The notes under the pieces: generated by a model | The model's database searches: none | What the model saw: the letters and a program-made list of their open reading frames with translations, nothing else | Told to the model about the DNA's origin: nothing | In this document: piece by piece, positions 12,301-24,300 of the stretch | How positions within the stretch are numbered: position 1 is the stretch's first letter | Layout of the letters: each line of letters starts with the position of its first letter | Program-made: the position numbers and the translations under genes | Origin: Nematopogon swammerdamellus | Lineage: Eukaryota; Arthropoda; Insecta; Lepidoptera; Adelidae | DNA length: 64,000 nt | Reading direction: 5' to 3' | Assembly (NCBI GenBank): GCA_946902875.1 | Contig: OX336348.1 | Coordinates: 13,975,741 to 14,039,740, forward strand

Positions 12301-15300
12301 CAGAATTTACAAGAATAGACCTGCAGTTCAGTGTAGCCGGCACGATCAAAGAGGGAAGCAGTGACATGGCACCTATTGTTCACCCGGTGTTATGGGCTGA
12401 CATCGCGGACGTTGTAGGTGATGTAGCCAACGGAGTCAGTTTCCATAAAAAAAAAATACATTTCCGCTAGTTAATCTTAAGATTAGTTCAATCAGAGAAC
12501 AATCCATCCCGCCTCTGGGCATCAGTCAGTATACGAAACGAAATAAATCAAAATCGCTCTCTTGTCTCGCTCGCTCGACAGATTGCTCGGAAGTGCTGTC
12601 ACTGCAAGAGCGGTGGATGCGCGCGGTGGACGGCGCGGGCGCAACACACGAGCCGGTCGTGCGCAGCCTGGTGGAGACGAGGCGCACTCTGATGGCGGTG
12701 CTCTGGCTGAGGATCGTCAGCGTCGAGTCCGCCGGTTAGAGGATTACTAGAACAGTGAACCGGCACTTTCAAGAAGGGAATCAATTCATCGGACGTAATT
12801 TTTCAGTAGAGCGAAAAAACTGTAGGTATACTTCTATATTTTACTGTTTTCTGAAGTTTGCACTATGGGTGGAATAAAGTAAACTGTGTTCCTAGTACTA
12901 TAGCGATTGAAAATGATTTCTGTAGGTTTTCAGTAGTTTGGTATAATGATTCAAATGTTATGAATTTATTCCCTTCTTCAAACTAATGAATTTAAATATC
13001 AAAATGAAACCAAAATGTCAAATTGAGAAATTTTGTCATTTATTCCCTTCTTGAAACTACCGGTTCAACTCTAAACTTAGATAGCTATAGATAGATAGAT
13101 CTCCTGCGCATGTTTTTTCGAAACAATAAAAAAAAACATGAAACAAAAACATTATTTCTGAGCCCCTGTCCCAGTTTTCACCAATACGTGCGTAAACGGA
13201 ACGAGCATCTTCGCGTATAAACGCAAAACCGATCGAAAAGTGACAACACGGTAGTCCGAGTTCCACAGAGTAAATAATCACTGCGTTTTAAGAGACGGCA
13301 CTCGCGAACAAAAAAAGAAAACAAGCGTTTCTATGCATGGAGACTGGAGTATTTCTGAAGTACCAACATGAAAAAACTAAAACCACGCACACATACGTAG
13401 TCACACTAATACATGCACACACACAGATGTACCCGTGTAGATGACCATACAGGTTATGTTTTTATTTTAAAAAGGGGAAATTAAACAATTATAAGTTTGA
13501 ATTAAAGCATTTTATTTGTTTGTATGTTCTCTACTGCCAATTAGTCCGGATATATTCGGTGAAGCTATTGTAAGCTAAGTTCAACACCTTAATATCTATG
13601 AATTAAAAATAATAAATAACAATAATGGGTCCTACAATTCACCGTGTTTGAACATAATATTATCCCGAGGCTTCGGCATGTCAGAGTCCAGGAGCAAAGC
13701 CACAGAACGTACGTTTAAGCCAGATGATCGGAGTCAGGTTCAAAGCCACAGGTTGTCGTATTAGCGAGATTTTCGAAGTCCAGAGTAAAGTAAAGCCAAA
13801 GTTGTTAAATTTCCCAAGCACAAAGTCACAGCAGAAGAACGTTGTTTCGTATATTCGTATCGAAAGCCAAAATAGACATAGAGTGATTGATAAAATAACG
13901 TATTTCTCCACAGCACTGCACACGTATTAGTTTAGGCCAAAGAATATAATGTTTAGGTCGACATGCAGCGTTGCCAGACGTAATTGGAGTAAAATCGGTA
14001 TTAGATATTTCGAAATTCGTATTTTCTATTAAAAGTTTTACAGGAAATCCCTATTTTATTTTATTTTATTTAAAAGTCCTTTACAAATCAAGTTGCGTAA
14101 AAATCCGTATAGGTAAGTGATAAATTTCGCTGAAAACTCGCGTATTCTTAATCCGTAATCTTTCTTGAAAATCCTTATGAATCCGTATATATGGCGACAC
14201 TGACGAATTGTACATTTTTTTCTTATGTTGGCATAAATGAGTACCTGGCACGGTACTATCGCTAATTTGTTTGAAGTGTCCAGGCACTGGTCCGAGTTCC
14301 GTCAAGTCGGCACCGTTTACTCGATCGTCGCGCCGTTAGTGAGTTTTGGACCATACGAGCCAATAGACAATTATTAATTGCTGCCGAACAGCGAAAATTC
14401 AATCGCGATTTTTTGTCAAGGTGTATCTCTGTCTTATGTCTTAGAAAAGATGAGATACCATGAATTATTTTGAAATATTTTTCTCCATCGGCCTTAAACT
14501 TTGGTTGACGTCAATCGTTCGTTGTTGTGAGTAATAAAAAAGTGTAAAAAATGAGGAAAAGCCCGCTCCAATTCCAGATTATGGTGGAGTTCATGGAGAA
14601 GTAAGTACTTTTTAAAATTATTATGTGGATTTAGCCATCCAACCGGCCACGGCTGTCGGGCGATAGTTAGCTTCCGTTCAAACGTGATTATGGCTATGAA
14701 ACACGCAGTATGTCTATGTCGAGACTTTATTCGTCTATTTTCTATTCTCCGAAGCCGGCTATGTCGGTGGATGGCGTCTCGCTTGCGGCGATGTTGGTAT
14801 TTAGTTGATATCACTAACCCATACATTTGGAGGTTATGTAGCTATGTTCCACTATAGAGCGAATTTTCATTAGGCAAGTAAAGCCGCGTACAGACCTAGC
14901 GAGCGAGAGCCAGCGAGGCCCAGCGAATGCCCATCGCTGATGGCAAGCGAACCCTCGCTCGCCATCGTTTGCTATCGCTGATACGGCCACACTGATTCGC
15001 AATCGTTCGCGCGCTCTCGCGCGTTAGTGTTCCGGCCAAATACTCCATTCAATAGGGCATCCACACTGCGCACGGCCGAACGGCTGATTCCGGAGCACGA
15101 CCGAACGCAATCGAGTGAGCGCCTTCGCATTCGCTTAGCGTCGCTGTACCGTCCAGACCTGTTCGCGCGGTCTCGCTTGTTGGCCTTCGCACGCTCTCGC
15201 TCGCTAGGTATGTAGGCGGCTTAACCTGCGTGCAAGTGTGACGTCACACCTTCATGGATGTAACTTGAACGCAAGTGCCTGCACTGATATTGGAAACCGC

Positions 15301-18300
15301 AAATCTTAATATTTTTATTGATACAAATTTGCTTGTTAAAACATTACCATTCACCCAAAAAAAGATGCAAATGCTGCATGTTTAATTATCCAAAATAAAT
15401 AGAATATGAATTAATTTTTAGATACGGTGACTTGGCGAAGCCCACGACGGGGCCGCAGGGGAGGCTCCGAGCAATCCGGGGGTGGGAGGCGCTCGCCGAC
15501 CTCCTCAATACTGAAGAGGTGGGGGAGACAATAACTGCGGATAAGTGGAAAAAGGTAAGCTTCTTTAAACGTGTCAACCTTCCTTTTAGATACCAAATTG
15601 GTAGATATAGCTGCCTGCCCGTATTGATACCACTAGATTACAATGAGTAACATTTGTTGGTTGCCAAAATGTAATACGTTTCTATAGCACCAGTTGTGAT
15701 ACAACCAATGTGTTGCATACAACCTTTATTTTATTTATCATTAGCTGAGCACGCGGCTCCGCTCGCCTGGACAATTATTATAGCCTAAAACCGTATGTAA
15801 ATTGATAAAGTGGTTCTCAAGTTTTAAGGATATCATATATTGACGTACGTTACACAGTCGATCGTAGAAATTTCAGTTTATTGATTTCAATTATTCTTTT
15901 ACAGGTGTGGAGAAGATGATGATTAACATGAAGAAAAAGGCTGCCCGTTTTCACCGCTCGGTAACTGGCACTGGTGGTGGGCCGGCCTCGTCCAACCAAC
16001 TCACAGATCTGGAGCTCTGAGTGATTGCCATTGTAGGAATCGGAGCTGCTGTCGGGTTGGAGGAGGCTGGATTTCCTCAGGTAATTTTAAATCAATATAT
16101 TAGGGGCCAAAAATAGTGCAAAACCTATTAATTTTTTTTTTAAATAGTGCACTATGGTGCTATCTCTATAATGTAGCTAGCACACAGCATATAAAACTAT
16201 GCAGGGCACCATAATTTTTATTTATTTAATTTTTTTTGCCTTACATATACATACATACATATCACACACGCTGAATCCCGACAATCGGGGTAAGCAGAGT
16301 AATCGGTGTTGTGCTACAAGAACTCTGGCAAATTACAGCACAACACCGAGCACCACGTTTCGCAAAGTATTCGAACAAGATTCAATCGATCAAGCAGCAA
16401 GTAAGGCACGAAGACCCACCTGCTGCATGACTCGGTGGAAGTACCGTGCCAAGGTGAGAGGTGGCGAGCCTGTCGACCTTTAGCACGACATCTTGTCCTT
16501 ATCCCTTAGTCGCCTTTTACGACATGCACGGGAAGAGATGCAGTAGAGCTATTCTTTTTAGGTACCGGCCCCACACCTTGCCTTCTACGATTAAATGTTT
16601 TTACCTACAACATCTGTGATGTTAGCCCATAACAGCTTGGCTAACAGGTGACATGTCAGTGTTTCCCTTTGGTACTGTGGTACTAACCCTACCACCTAGA
16701 AATAATAAGGGACCTGCAATTTTACATGGAATCCGAACAAAGGTAAGCATACAATGGTCAAGCCCAGGTGTGCTTATGATCACGAACGACAGTCGACTGA
16801 TCGCACCACTGAGCTACCGAAGCAGTGTAGAATATTTTTGGAATCATTATTAGTGGTACTGGTGAAATTGCCCGGAACTCCTTTTCGTTCTACTCTAACT
16901 CAGCCTGAAATAACACGTCTGCTTTAGCTAATCATCACTGATTATAATAATAAAATTAAGTTAAATAATTTGTAATATCCAGAGTGCACCAGTTCTGGAG
17001 CCTCCCGCCTACGATCCAGCGGCAGGGCTGTGTACCGAGCCGGCTGAAATAGTAATCATTGAGACTGCCCCGGACATCCCGGACTCTCCCCCGGACGTGG
17101 AGCAGCTTGTGACACCGGGGTCGCAACCGTCACACTTCACTAACACGACTCAAGAATGGATGCGGCCGTTGACCAGTATGTATATTACTTATGCTCAATA
17201 TCCGATGCCTTTTCAGTGTTCCCCAGGGTAACAGCTCATAGAAAATGTTTCATGTGGCACACGGGCTCTGCCGCATATGTCAAAGGTTCTATTTATTGTA
17301 TTGGTTACTCTGTCTTTTTTTTTAAACTATGAAATTATATAGCTTAAAAGTAGCGAAATAATTTTGTCAGCCTCGGTAGCTCAGTGGTGCGGTCGATCGA
17401 CTGTTGTTAAGCAACGCTGAGCGCGGTCAGTACTTGGATGGGTGACCGCTCGACCTTTGGGAGGCTGACCGTGGTTCGGATTCCACGTTAAACTGTAGGG
17501 CGCTCCCCTTCTTACCTTACTAGGTGGTAGGGTTTATTCCGCCCGTGTTGGTACCACCGCACTGAATGAAACGTCGCGCGTCGGTCGAAACGGCTATGTA
17601 AATGCCGGGTCAACTAGGTGCCATGTCAGTGGTTGCCTTCATTTCATGTCGGCTACACTGAGGGCGGAAAACACGAACTGTGTTTTCCGTCCTCAGTGTA
17701 GCCGACATGAAATGAAGGCAACCACTGACATGGCACCTAGTTCACCCGGTGTTATGGGAAGATTTAAGCAGATTCCTTTAATATGAAAATTTTCCAAATA
17801 ATATTTTTATTTTATTTATTTATTTTAAACACTGACAGCTAACAGCTGGTGCGTGTATTCTGTTTATTAATTTATGAGTGCACTTGTATTGTTTTTAAGT
17901 ATTTTTGTTTGTTTGTTTTTTTTTTGTCTAATTGGTTTTTTAAAGAATTAACCGAGGGGGCGCTGACGGTGTCCTCAGATAATTTGTTCCAGGCCCTTAC
18001 GACCCGGTGCGTCAGAAAATGCTTCCTGGGGTTGGTTCTTGTGTGGGCCATTTTAGTTTTAATGAGTGACCGCGAAGACGTTCTTCAGTGCTCCTTCCGT
18101 ACATTGACTGCGTACGTTGAATATCCTGTAATTTGACTGAAAAAAGAGACACGTCCCATTGTATGGAATTTGATCATTTCATATCATCACAAAAAAAAAG
18201 AGGCTTTTATAGGTATGTCTCTTTTTATTTTACAGGTTTCAGCAATACCAACCGGTTGCCGCAAAGACGTGTCACCTCACCGCGGAGACGTCTGCAGACT

Positions 18301-21300
18301 TCGCCGCGGAGACGTCTGCACATATCGCCAACGCCTGTGCTGAGGTGAATGGAGCGAAAGCTGCCAGTGGATGTAGCTGCAGAAAGTTTCATCGCAGCTG
18401 AAAAGCAGGCCTACGAAATTGAGAGGTGGAGACATGAAATAGAAAGAGACCGTAGCCGCCAGCGGGACACGGAACTCCAACAGCGGGACAGGGAACTGGA
18501 CCTGCAAAACAAATGGACGAAACTGCTGTGTGAAATGCTGGATTTAGCGAAAAAATATATGGAAAAAAGTAGCGCTAAGTAGCCACTAATTGCTTTCCAT
18601 TCAGCTTAAGTTTTTCAGTTTTTTTTTTATTTATCAAAACATACTCGTACATATACATAACCTCTATCTATCACATTTCTGTTTTTCTTATATGCTTTCT
18701 ATATATTTTATTGTTAAATTCAGCTACACAGCAGTTCGGTCCATTTATTTTAAATTTAAAGTTGCTGTCTCACCGGTGGCTGTGGTGACGTGGATCTGCT
18801 TTTCAGCTGCAATGAAGCTTTCGGCTGTATTCATCACCAGCTTCTGCTTCATTCGTCTCAAGAAGGAAAAACTACTTTCAGAAATCTGCGCAGCGCAGAA
18901 GATTTATAGTAGAAATTAGTTTTTCTTTTGGTTCGTATCCATTTAGTTTTGTGCGATAATTGAATTTTAATGTGTATTCATTGCGAAGATTAATAATCAA
19001 TAAAAACATTTATGGTAAGGTTTTTATAAAAATTTATATCTAGCCAAGTTGATAGAAATCTTAGGTAGGTAAGCTACACTCAGACAAGTAAAATTGATAT
19101 TTTTTGATCCTAAGGTACGTGACACATAAGTTTTTGTGACACGGTGCACACAAAGAAATAAAGCCAAAAAGAAATAAAGTCAAAATAAAATTAAAAAGTT
19201 TTTATTATATAGGCAGACACATTACTCTGTGCGCGATTAGGCTAAATCTAACCGCGAAGCCTTCTCATGAGTTGATTTTGCACGGCCCTCCCCATAGCCA
19301 ACTCTCGCCGAATACCGTGATCATGAACAATTTTGTCTCGCCGAAATCTTATTTCTTGAACCTCAGGGTCTTCTTCCGGATCCTGCAGGCCAAATTTTAA
19401 TGCAATGTTGTGCAAAACACAACACGCCGTAAGAATTTTTGCACATTTCTGCGGTTTGGGGTGCATAGTTCTGTCCTTTATGATGAGGCAGCGCCACCGG
19501 TTCTTCAAACGCCCAAAAGTATTTTCAATGACGACCCTGGCTTTTCTGTGCATCACGTTGTAACGTTCTTCGGCAGAACCATCGGCAGCGTCTAGCACCG
19601 GTGTCATCATCCAAGCTCTAAGTGGATACCCTGAGTCCCCTGAAACAATATACATTTTATAGGAAACGGAACTACGAACAGTGGTAGGGATTGTTGTTAC
19701 GAGCGCATTTACCCACATAGCATTTATGATTTTAAAAGCTCATAAGTTTTATACAAACAAATTTTCAGATTTTTGATCCCTTAGAGACACAGTCAAGGGT
19801 CATGCAAAGCCAAATTGGTTTTAATTTTCGATAAGTTATATTTCATGGTGCCTACTTCACATCTCATTCGTACATTTTATATAATTTATCCAAAATGCAA
19901 ACCAATTTAGCTTGGCATGATCCGTTACTGTGCCCTATGGGAATATAAATCTGAAAATATGTTTACTACAAAACAATTATGACCTTTTAATTATCATGAA
20001 CTGTTTGTTGGTACCCTTAAGTGTGCATAATGATAATGAATGTGGACTATAGATATCAGTTTTTCTATTTAAACAATTACCTAATTTTATATGATGATTG
20101 ATGAATAAAGAATTTATATTTTATATTATTGTATTTGATTCTTACCTAAAAGCCATACATGCTCATTGTTGTCGTGTAGTGACTGCATATACGTATTTGT
20201 AGCGCTATTTTCCATATTAATACGTCATGTGTTGCTCCTCCATACCTCGGGTTGACTGATAACATTTTGTAACCACTATCGCATATCTGAAAAAAATTAT
20301 CATTAGAAACACTGCTATAAAGCGGCGGTTGGTCTAGTGGTTTGGGCATCAGCTTCTCATGCGAGAGGTCCGCGGTTCGAATCCGGTCAGCGTGTACCAA
20401 TGAGGTTCTTCTGACGAAAAAATTTACGTGCATACCTACACCTGCTGCTTCACCGTTCGGAACCGGTGAAAAACTGTAGGCCACTCGCTAGTCCCGGCCT
20501 CGATTAATACCCTCCTCTACTGCCGATGGGCCCGGATATGTTCGGTGAAGCCATCGCAAGCTTAGATCCACACCTTCCTTCCTTCCCTTGCCCCTTACTA
20601 GGTGGTAGGCTCAAATTGTAGCCGACTGGGATGGTACCACCGTACTGGATGTAAGATGGCCGCATGCAGCCTCGGTTGTGTTCTCCTCTAGTCCAGTAAA
20701 GCCAGCAATCCAGGGAAGTCTCCGGTAAGGCACCTACCTTCTCGGAGGTGATATTGGCTGGTCCGAGCATGCGCTTTGGCCCCTCTGACTCAGTCACCCA
20801 TATCGGATTACATAAAAAAAATTATAATTATAGTTTTTTTATTGATGAAATCTAATCTATGCTAAGATATATTTATATCATAATATTTTGTTTTTTTTAT
20901 TGTATTTTGCATTATTGCATGCGATAGAATCTGAAATACATACTGAATTAGAAAACATAGCTTTTTGAAAATTCATCCCTTAAGAGGGAGGGAGGAAGAG
21001 ATAGAGAGAATATATTTACTACTACAATGCCGCGGGCTTACTCGTTATTTATAAAACTGTTCATTTACTTACTTTTATTTCACGATGTTGCGAAACGCTG
21101 CAGTGGAAGGAAATATACAATAAAATCTCCTCAAGATTTCCGGATTGTTGAGGGCATCCACCACCTGCGCTATGTACCGGCTGGCACTTTTCTGTGACAA
21201 TTGTTTGCTCACACCCACAAGACGCTGGTATGAACCGGTCGCAAAGAAGAATAGCGCACACAGCAGCTGCAAAAAATAAGTTCATAATGTTACTACCATA

Positions 21301-24300
21301 CTCCACATAACAATATACTTCAAGGGACCCCTCATAATTTTTAACTTTTCCTTTTTTTATTATTTTTTGTTATACCTACATACATACATACCATAGTGTC
21401 ACACCTGTTTCCCGGTGGGGTAGGCAGAGACAACTATATATTTGTTGTTATATCCGCCATAATAACACATATTCTGAAAAAAAAATCAACCAGCTAGCTA
21501 GGTTCAAAAGATACAGCCTTGGACGGACGGACGGACAGACGGATGGCGTAGGCTTAGTAATAGGTTTCCTTACGGGGTACGGAACCTAAATCAGGTTTTC
21601 ACTACAAGTAAGATAGGATAAGTGCATGCAAGAAGATCCAATATAACCCCCAATCTATAGGTATTTATAAAAATCAATTGCCACAATTATGACGGAGCAA
21701 CACTTGAGAACGGCTCGACCGATTACGATGAAACTTTGGTGGGTTGTTGTGGGGGAGCCGGGGAAGATTTCTGACAAAAAAAAAACACGCGAGCGGAGCT
21801 GCAGGCTCAGCTGGTTTGACACAAAAGACATAATAAAATTTGGACAGTAGGTTACCTTCATCTCCACGCTTATCCTCTGAGACGACTTAAGGTTGGTGTG
21901 CTGGAGCAACTCGTCGCGTAAAAACGCGAATGATTCCTTATTGAATTATTCCTCCGATACCGGAGCTGAAATTCAGCATCCGAGATGTCCAAGGGATTTA
22001 GGAGTTCCCTCGCCAACACACGTTGCTGGGCCCGCGTGTTGCGCTCCTGCCGCTCTCGTTCCAACGCCAACAGCCTTCCACCCAAGAAGAATCGAGCCAT
22101 TCTCACAACGCAGTCTTCTTTTCCAAAAAATAAAATAAATTCTAGCAAAAAAACACGCTCTCACTTAGTTCTCACCACACAATTGTCAAGTGACAACGTA
22201 AACGCAAAACGGATCGACTTTTTACTTTACCATCTGTCAAAAGTCAACTCGGACTACGAACTTTGTATGAAAACGCGCAACCGGCGTAAACTGGCGTAAA
22301 CGCAGTCGCCACGTTTTCGATACCAAACGTCAATCCACAACTCGGACTCGCGTGTTTTAGTTCAAAATACGCTCACCGCCGCGCCACTAGTAATCTCCAT
22401 ACATTGAAATACGCAATTCGATCGGTATTGAGTAAAGTGAAAACTGGGACTAGGCATACTGTACTATGGTTTTCATACAAATGTGGATGGCCACGCCCAA
22501 ATGTTTCGATGTTTCTGTGTAATGTTTCTAAAAAAACATTCCGTCGGCCTAATTATCAGAATTCGTAAGTCCATATCAGTAAATTTTACAGGAGAAACGG
22601 AAAACTGTTTTCCTTCCAGAGGTTGACACATTTTTATAGATTCACTCATACTTAGAGTATAAAATTAGCGAAAATTAGTGTAGATCCTTAGTTAGAGATA
22701 TACTCTTACTAGGTGGTAAGACTCAATTGTAGCCGATTGGGTTGGTACCACCGTACTGGATGCAAGATGGTCGCATAGCAGCCTCGGCTGTGTTCTTCTC
22801 TAGTCGAATATAGCCAGCAATCCAAAGGAGAGCCTCTGGCATTTCACCTACCTTCTCGGAGGTGATATTGGTTGGTCAGAGCATGTACTTTGGCTCCTCT
22901 GACTCAGCCACCCATACCTGATTACATAAAAAAAGACAAAACCAAACACAACGTTGCAAATACTTAAATTCAAACTACTTATCTCCATAACAAACAGCAA
23001 CAACACCTTGCTAAACAAATAATCAAACCTCTTAACTCCACCTCCATCCACCTTAAAATAACTAATTTCACTTTGACATTGCAAAGTTATATGACTAATA
23101 CAAATAATATCGTACAAAAAACTTTCCTTCAATCTATTCCATTGAAGTAATCACATTTGTCACTAAATAACAGTCCAAAAAGTCAACCGATGTGTACGTC
23201 CTCTTCACAGAGCTCACCAAGTGCCACTGAGCGCGGGAGTTACGAGTATTGCAAACAACAAAATGGCGTCTCGGAGTTACGTATTTTTATAAATGTCGAA
23301 TAAATAACATTTTAAGCAATTTTTTGCGGGAAATACGAGTTATTCCATCGGATGCGTTAAAAAATCAGACGTTAGTTGCCATTAAAAGTAAAAAAAAAAA
23401 AAATGGAGTTACGAATTCTGATAATTAGGCCGACGATTCGCAGTAGACGCGGCTTTAGATAGATAGATTTGTGAACAATCATAGCCGTTTGCTCCAGTGG
23501 ATTTGTGGCGCCAAAAATGTTAAACAAAACCGGCCAAGTGCGAGTCGCTCTCGCGCACCGATGGTTCCGTACTTACCACCACGTAATTAGCCGGTTTTTA
23601 TTATTTGTTGTTTTACTTTAGAGTTTGCACTACGATCACATCAAGTTTGACGCTTGTTTTGCCGTTTTTAAAGCCGCGTCTCCTGCGAATGTTTTTTTCG
23701 AAACATTACCTACACAGAAACATCGAAACATTGGGGCGTGGCCATACACATTTGTATGAAATAAAATGTTTTTGTACAATGTTTCTTGTGTAATGTTCAT
23801 AAAAAAACATGCGCAGGAGACGCGGCGAGATAGACCAAAAACAAAAAACGTTGAAAAAAACCACATTTCTTATAGGGGAACCACCTTAATTTTTTGTTTT
23901 TTTTTTATTTGTTAGGATTTCCGCCAAAATAACATTAGGTACTTGTGCTGTAAAAATTTAAACGGGCTACCTATTAGGTACGGTACAAAAGATACAGCAG
24001 TAGGACAGACAGAAAGACGGGCATACCCGCACGCAAGAACGTTAGAAGAGGCTGGACGTCGGACTGTCCAATGCTTATATGAGAACCAGCGTCGCCGAGC
24101 TCCGCGTGCAGCGGACGTGCGCGCTCTGATTGGGTGGCAACGAATATTATTGGTAGGTACGTTTTTACTAATATCGTGTTACGCTGGCGCGAGGAAGGTC
24201 CGACGCCCCTACCTCTAACGTTCTTGCCCGCACGGTAGGTACGGAACCGTAAAAACATTTTCCCTCTCCACAGACGCTGGCGTAGGCGCGCTGTGCGGCG

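Larger units (their letters stand above)
14551..18582 (+). pseudogene. Harbinger Myb/SANT-like DNA-binding protein, broken
   Basis: Five exons can be joined: 14551-14600 (MRKSPLQFQIMVEFMEK), 15422-15554 (YGDLAKPTTGPQGRLRAIRG...ADKWKK), 15905-16080, 16983-17175 and 18236-18582. The first two give the Myb/SANT fold of Harbinger accessory proteins (GWEALADLLN, DKWKK). The third is frameshifted at its start (KKAARFHRS and TGTGGGP appear only in the +2 frame) and has an in-frame TGA after TDLEL. The last has TGA at 18346-18348 ahead of a coiled, Glu/Arg-rich C-terminus (WRHEIERDRSRQRD) ending SSAK-stop. In intact elements this protein helps the transposase enter the nucleus and bind DNA (family knowledge). 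Confidence 0.8.
19248..22100 (-). pseudogene. PIF/Harbinger (HARBI1-like) transposase, broken
   Basis: Minus-strand exons are 22100-21856 (MARFFLGGRLLALERERQER, NPLDISDAEFQLRYR), 21266-21073 (LLCALFFFATGSYQR, SQKSASRYIAQVVDAL), 20286-20146 (ICDSGYKMLSVNPRYGGATH) and 19639-19248 (GDSGYPLRAWMMTP, VIENTFGRLKNRWRCL). These are DDE_Tnp_4 signatures, including the second catalytic Asp (GDSGYPL) and the Glu (ENTFGRLK). Damage: a frameshift after QLRYR, another after THDVLIW, an in-frame TAA before the second donor, and no sequence for the segment that should hold the first catalytic Asp. A tRNA-type SINE sits in the gap. No active transposase is possible from this copy. Confidence 0.87.
13161..22458. 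mobile_element. PIF/Harbinger DNA transposon, decayed, with nested insertions
   Basis: The element carries the two genes of PIF/Harbinger transposons in convergent orientation: a Myb/SANT-like gene (+, 14551-18582) and a DDE transposase (-, 19248-22100). The ends are imperfect inverted repeats sharing GTCCCAGTTTTCAC (left near 13168, right near 22440). CTG flanks both sides (13158-13160 and 22459-22461), a plausible 3-bp target duplication. Flanking DNA on both sides is the two halves of one small MITE, which supports these limits. Both genes are broken. Nested inside are a MITE (14880-15211), a (CATA)n-tailed repeat (16250-16575), a 5S-type SINE (17366-17758) and a tRNA-type SINE (20322-20816). 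Confidence 0.75.
23524..24270 (+). repeat. GGTTCCGT repeat fragments with nested MITEs
   Basis: AAACCGGCCAAGTGCGAGTC at 23527, and later a GACAGACAGAAAGACGG part near 24004 and TACGGAACCGT at 24239. Between them are the AAAGCCGCG MITE (23672-23824) and the CAAGAAC MITE (24033-24236). The tract ends just before the terminal SERAC1-like exon. Confidence 0.55.

Noticed and set aside
18277..18507. Minus-strand frame over the SANT gene's last exon
   Set aside because: It is a shadow frame; the plus strand matches the expected accessory protein.
19410..19595. Plus-strand frame over the Harbinger transposase exon
   Set aside because: It is a shadow of the conserved DDE exon on the minus strand.
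20322..20400. Possible functional tRNA gene
   Set aside because: It has A and B boxes but is continuous with a SINE body repeated elsewhere, and the anticodon arm does not fit a standard tRNA.
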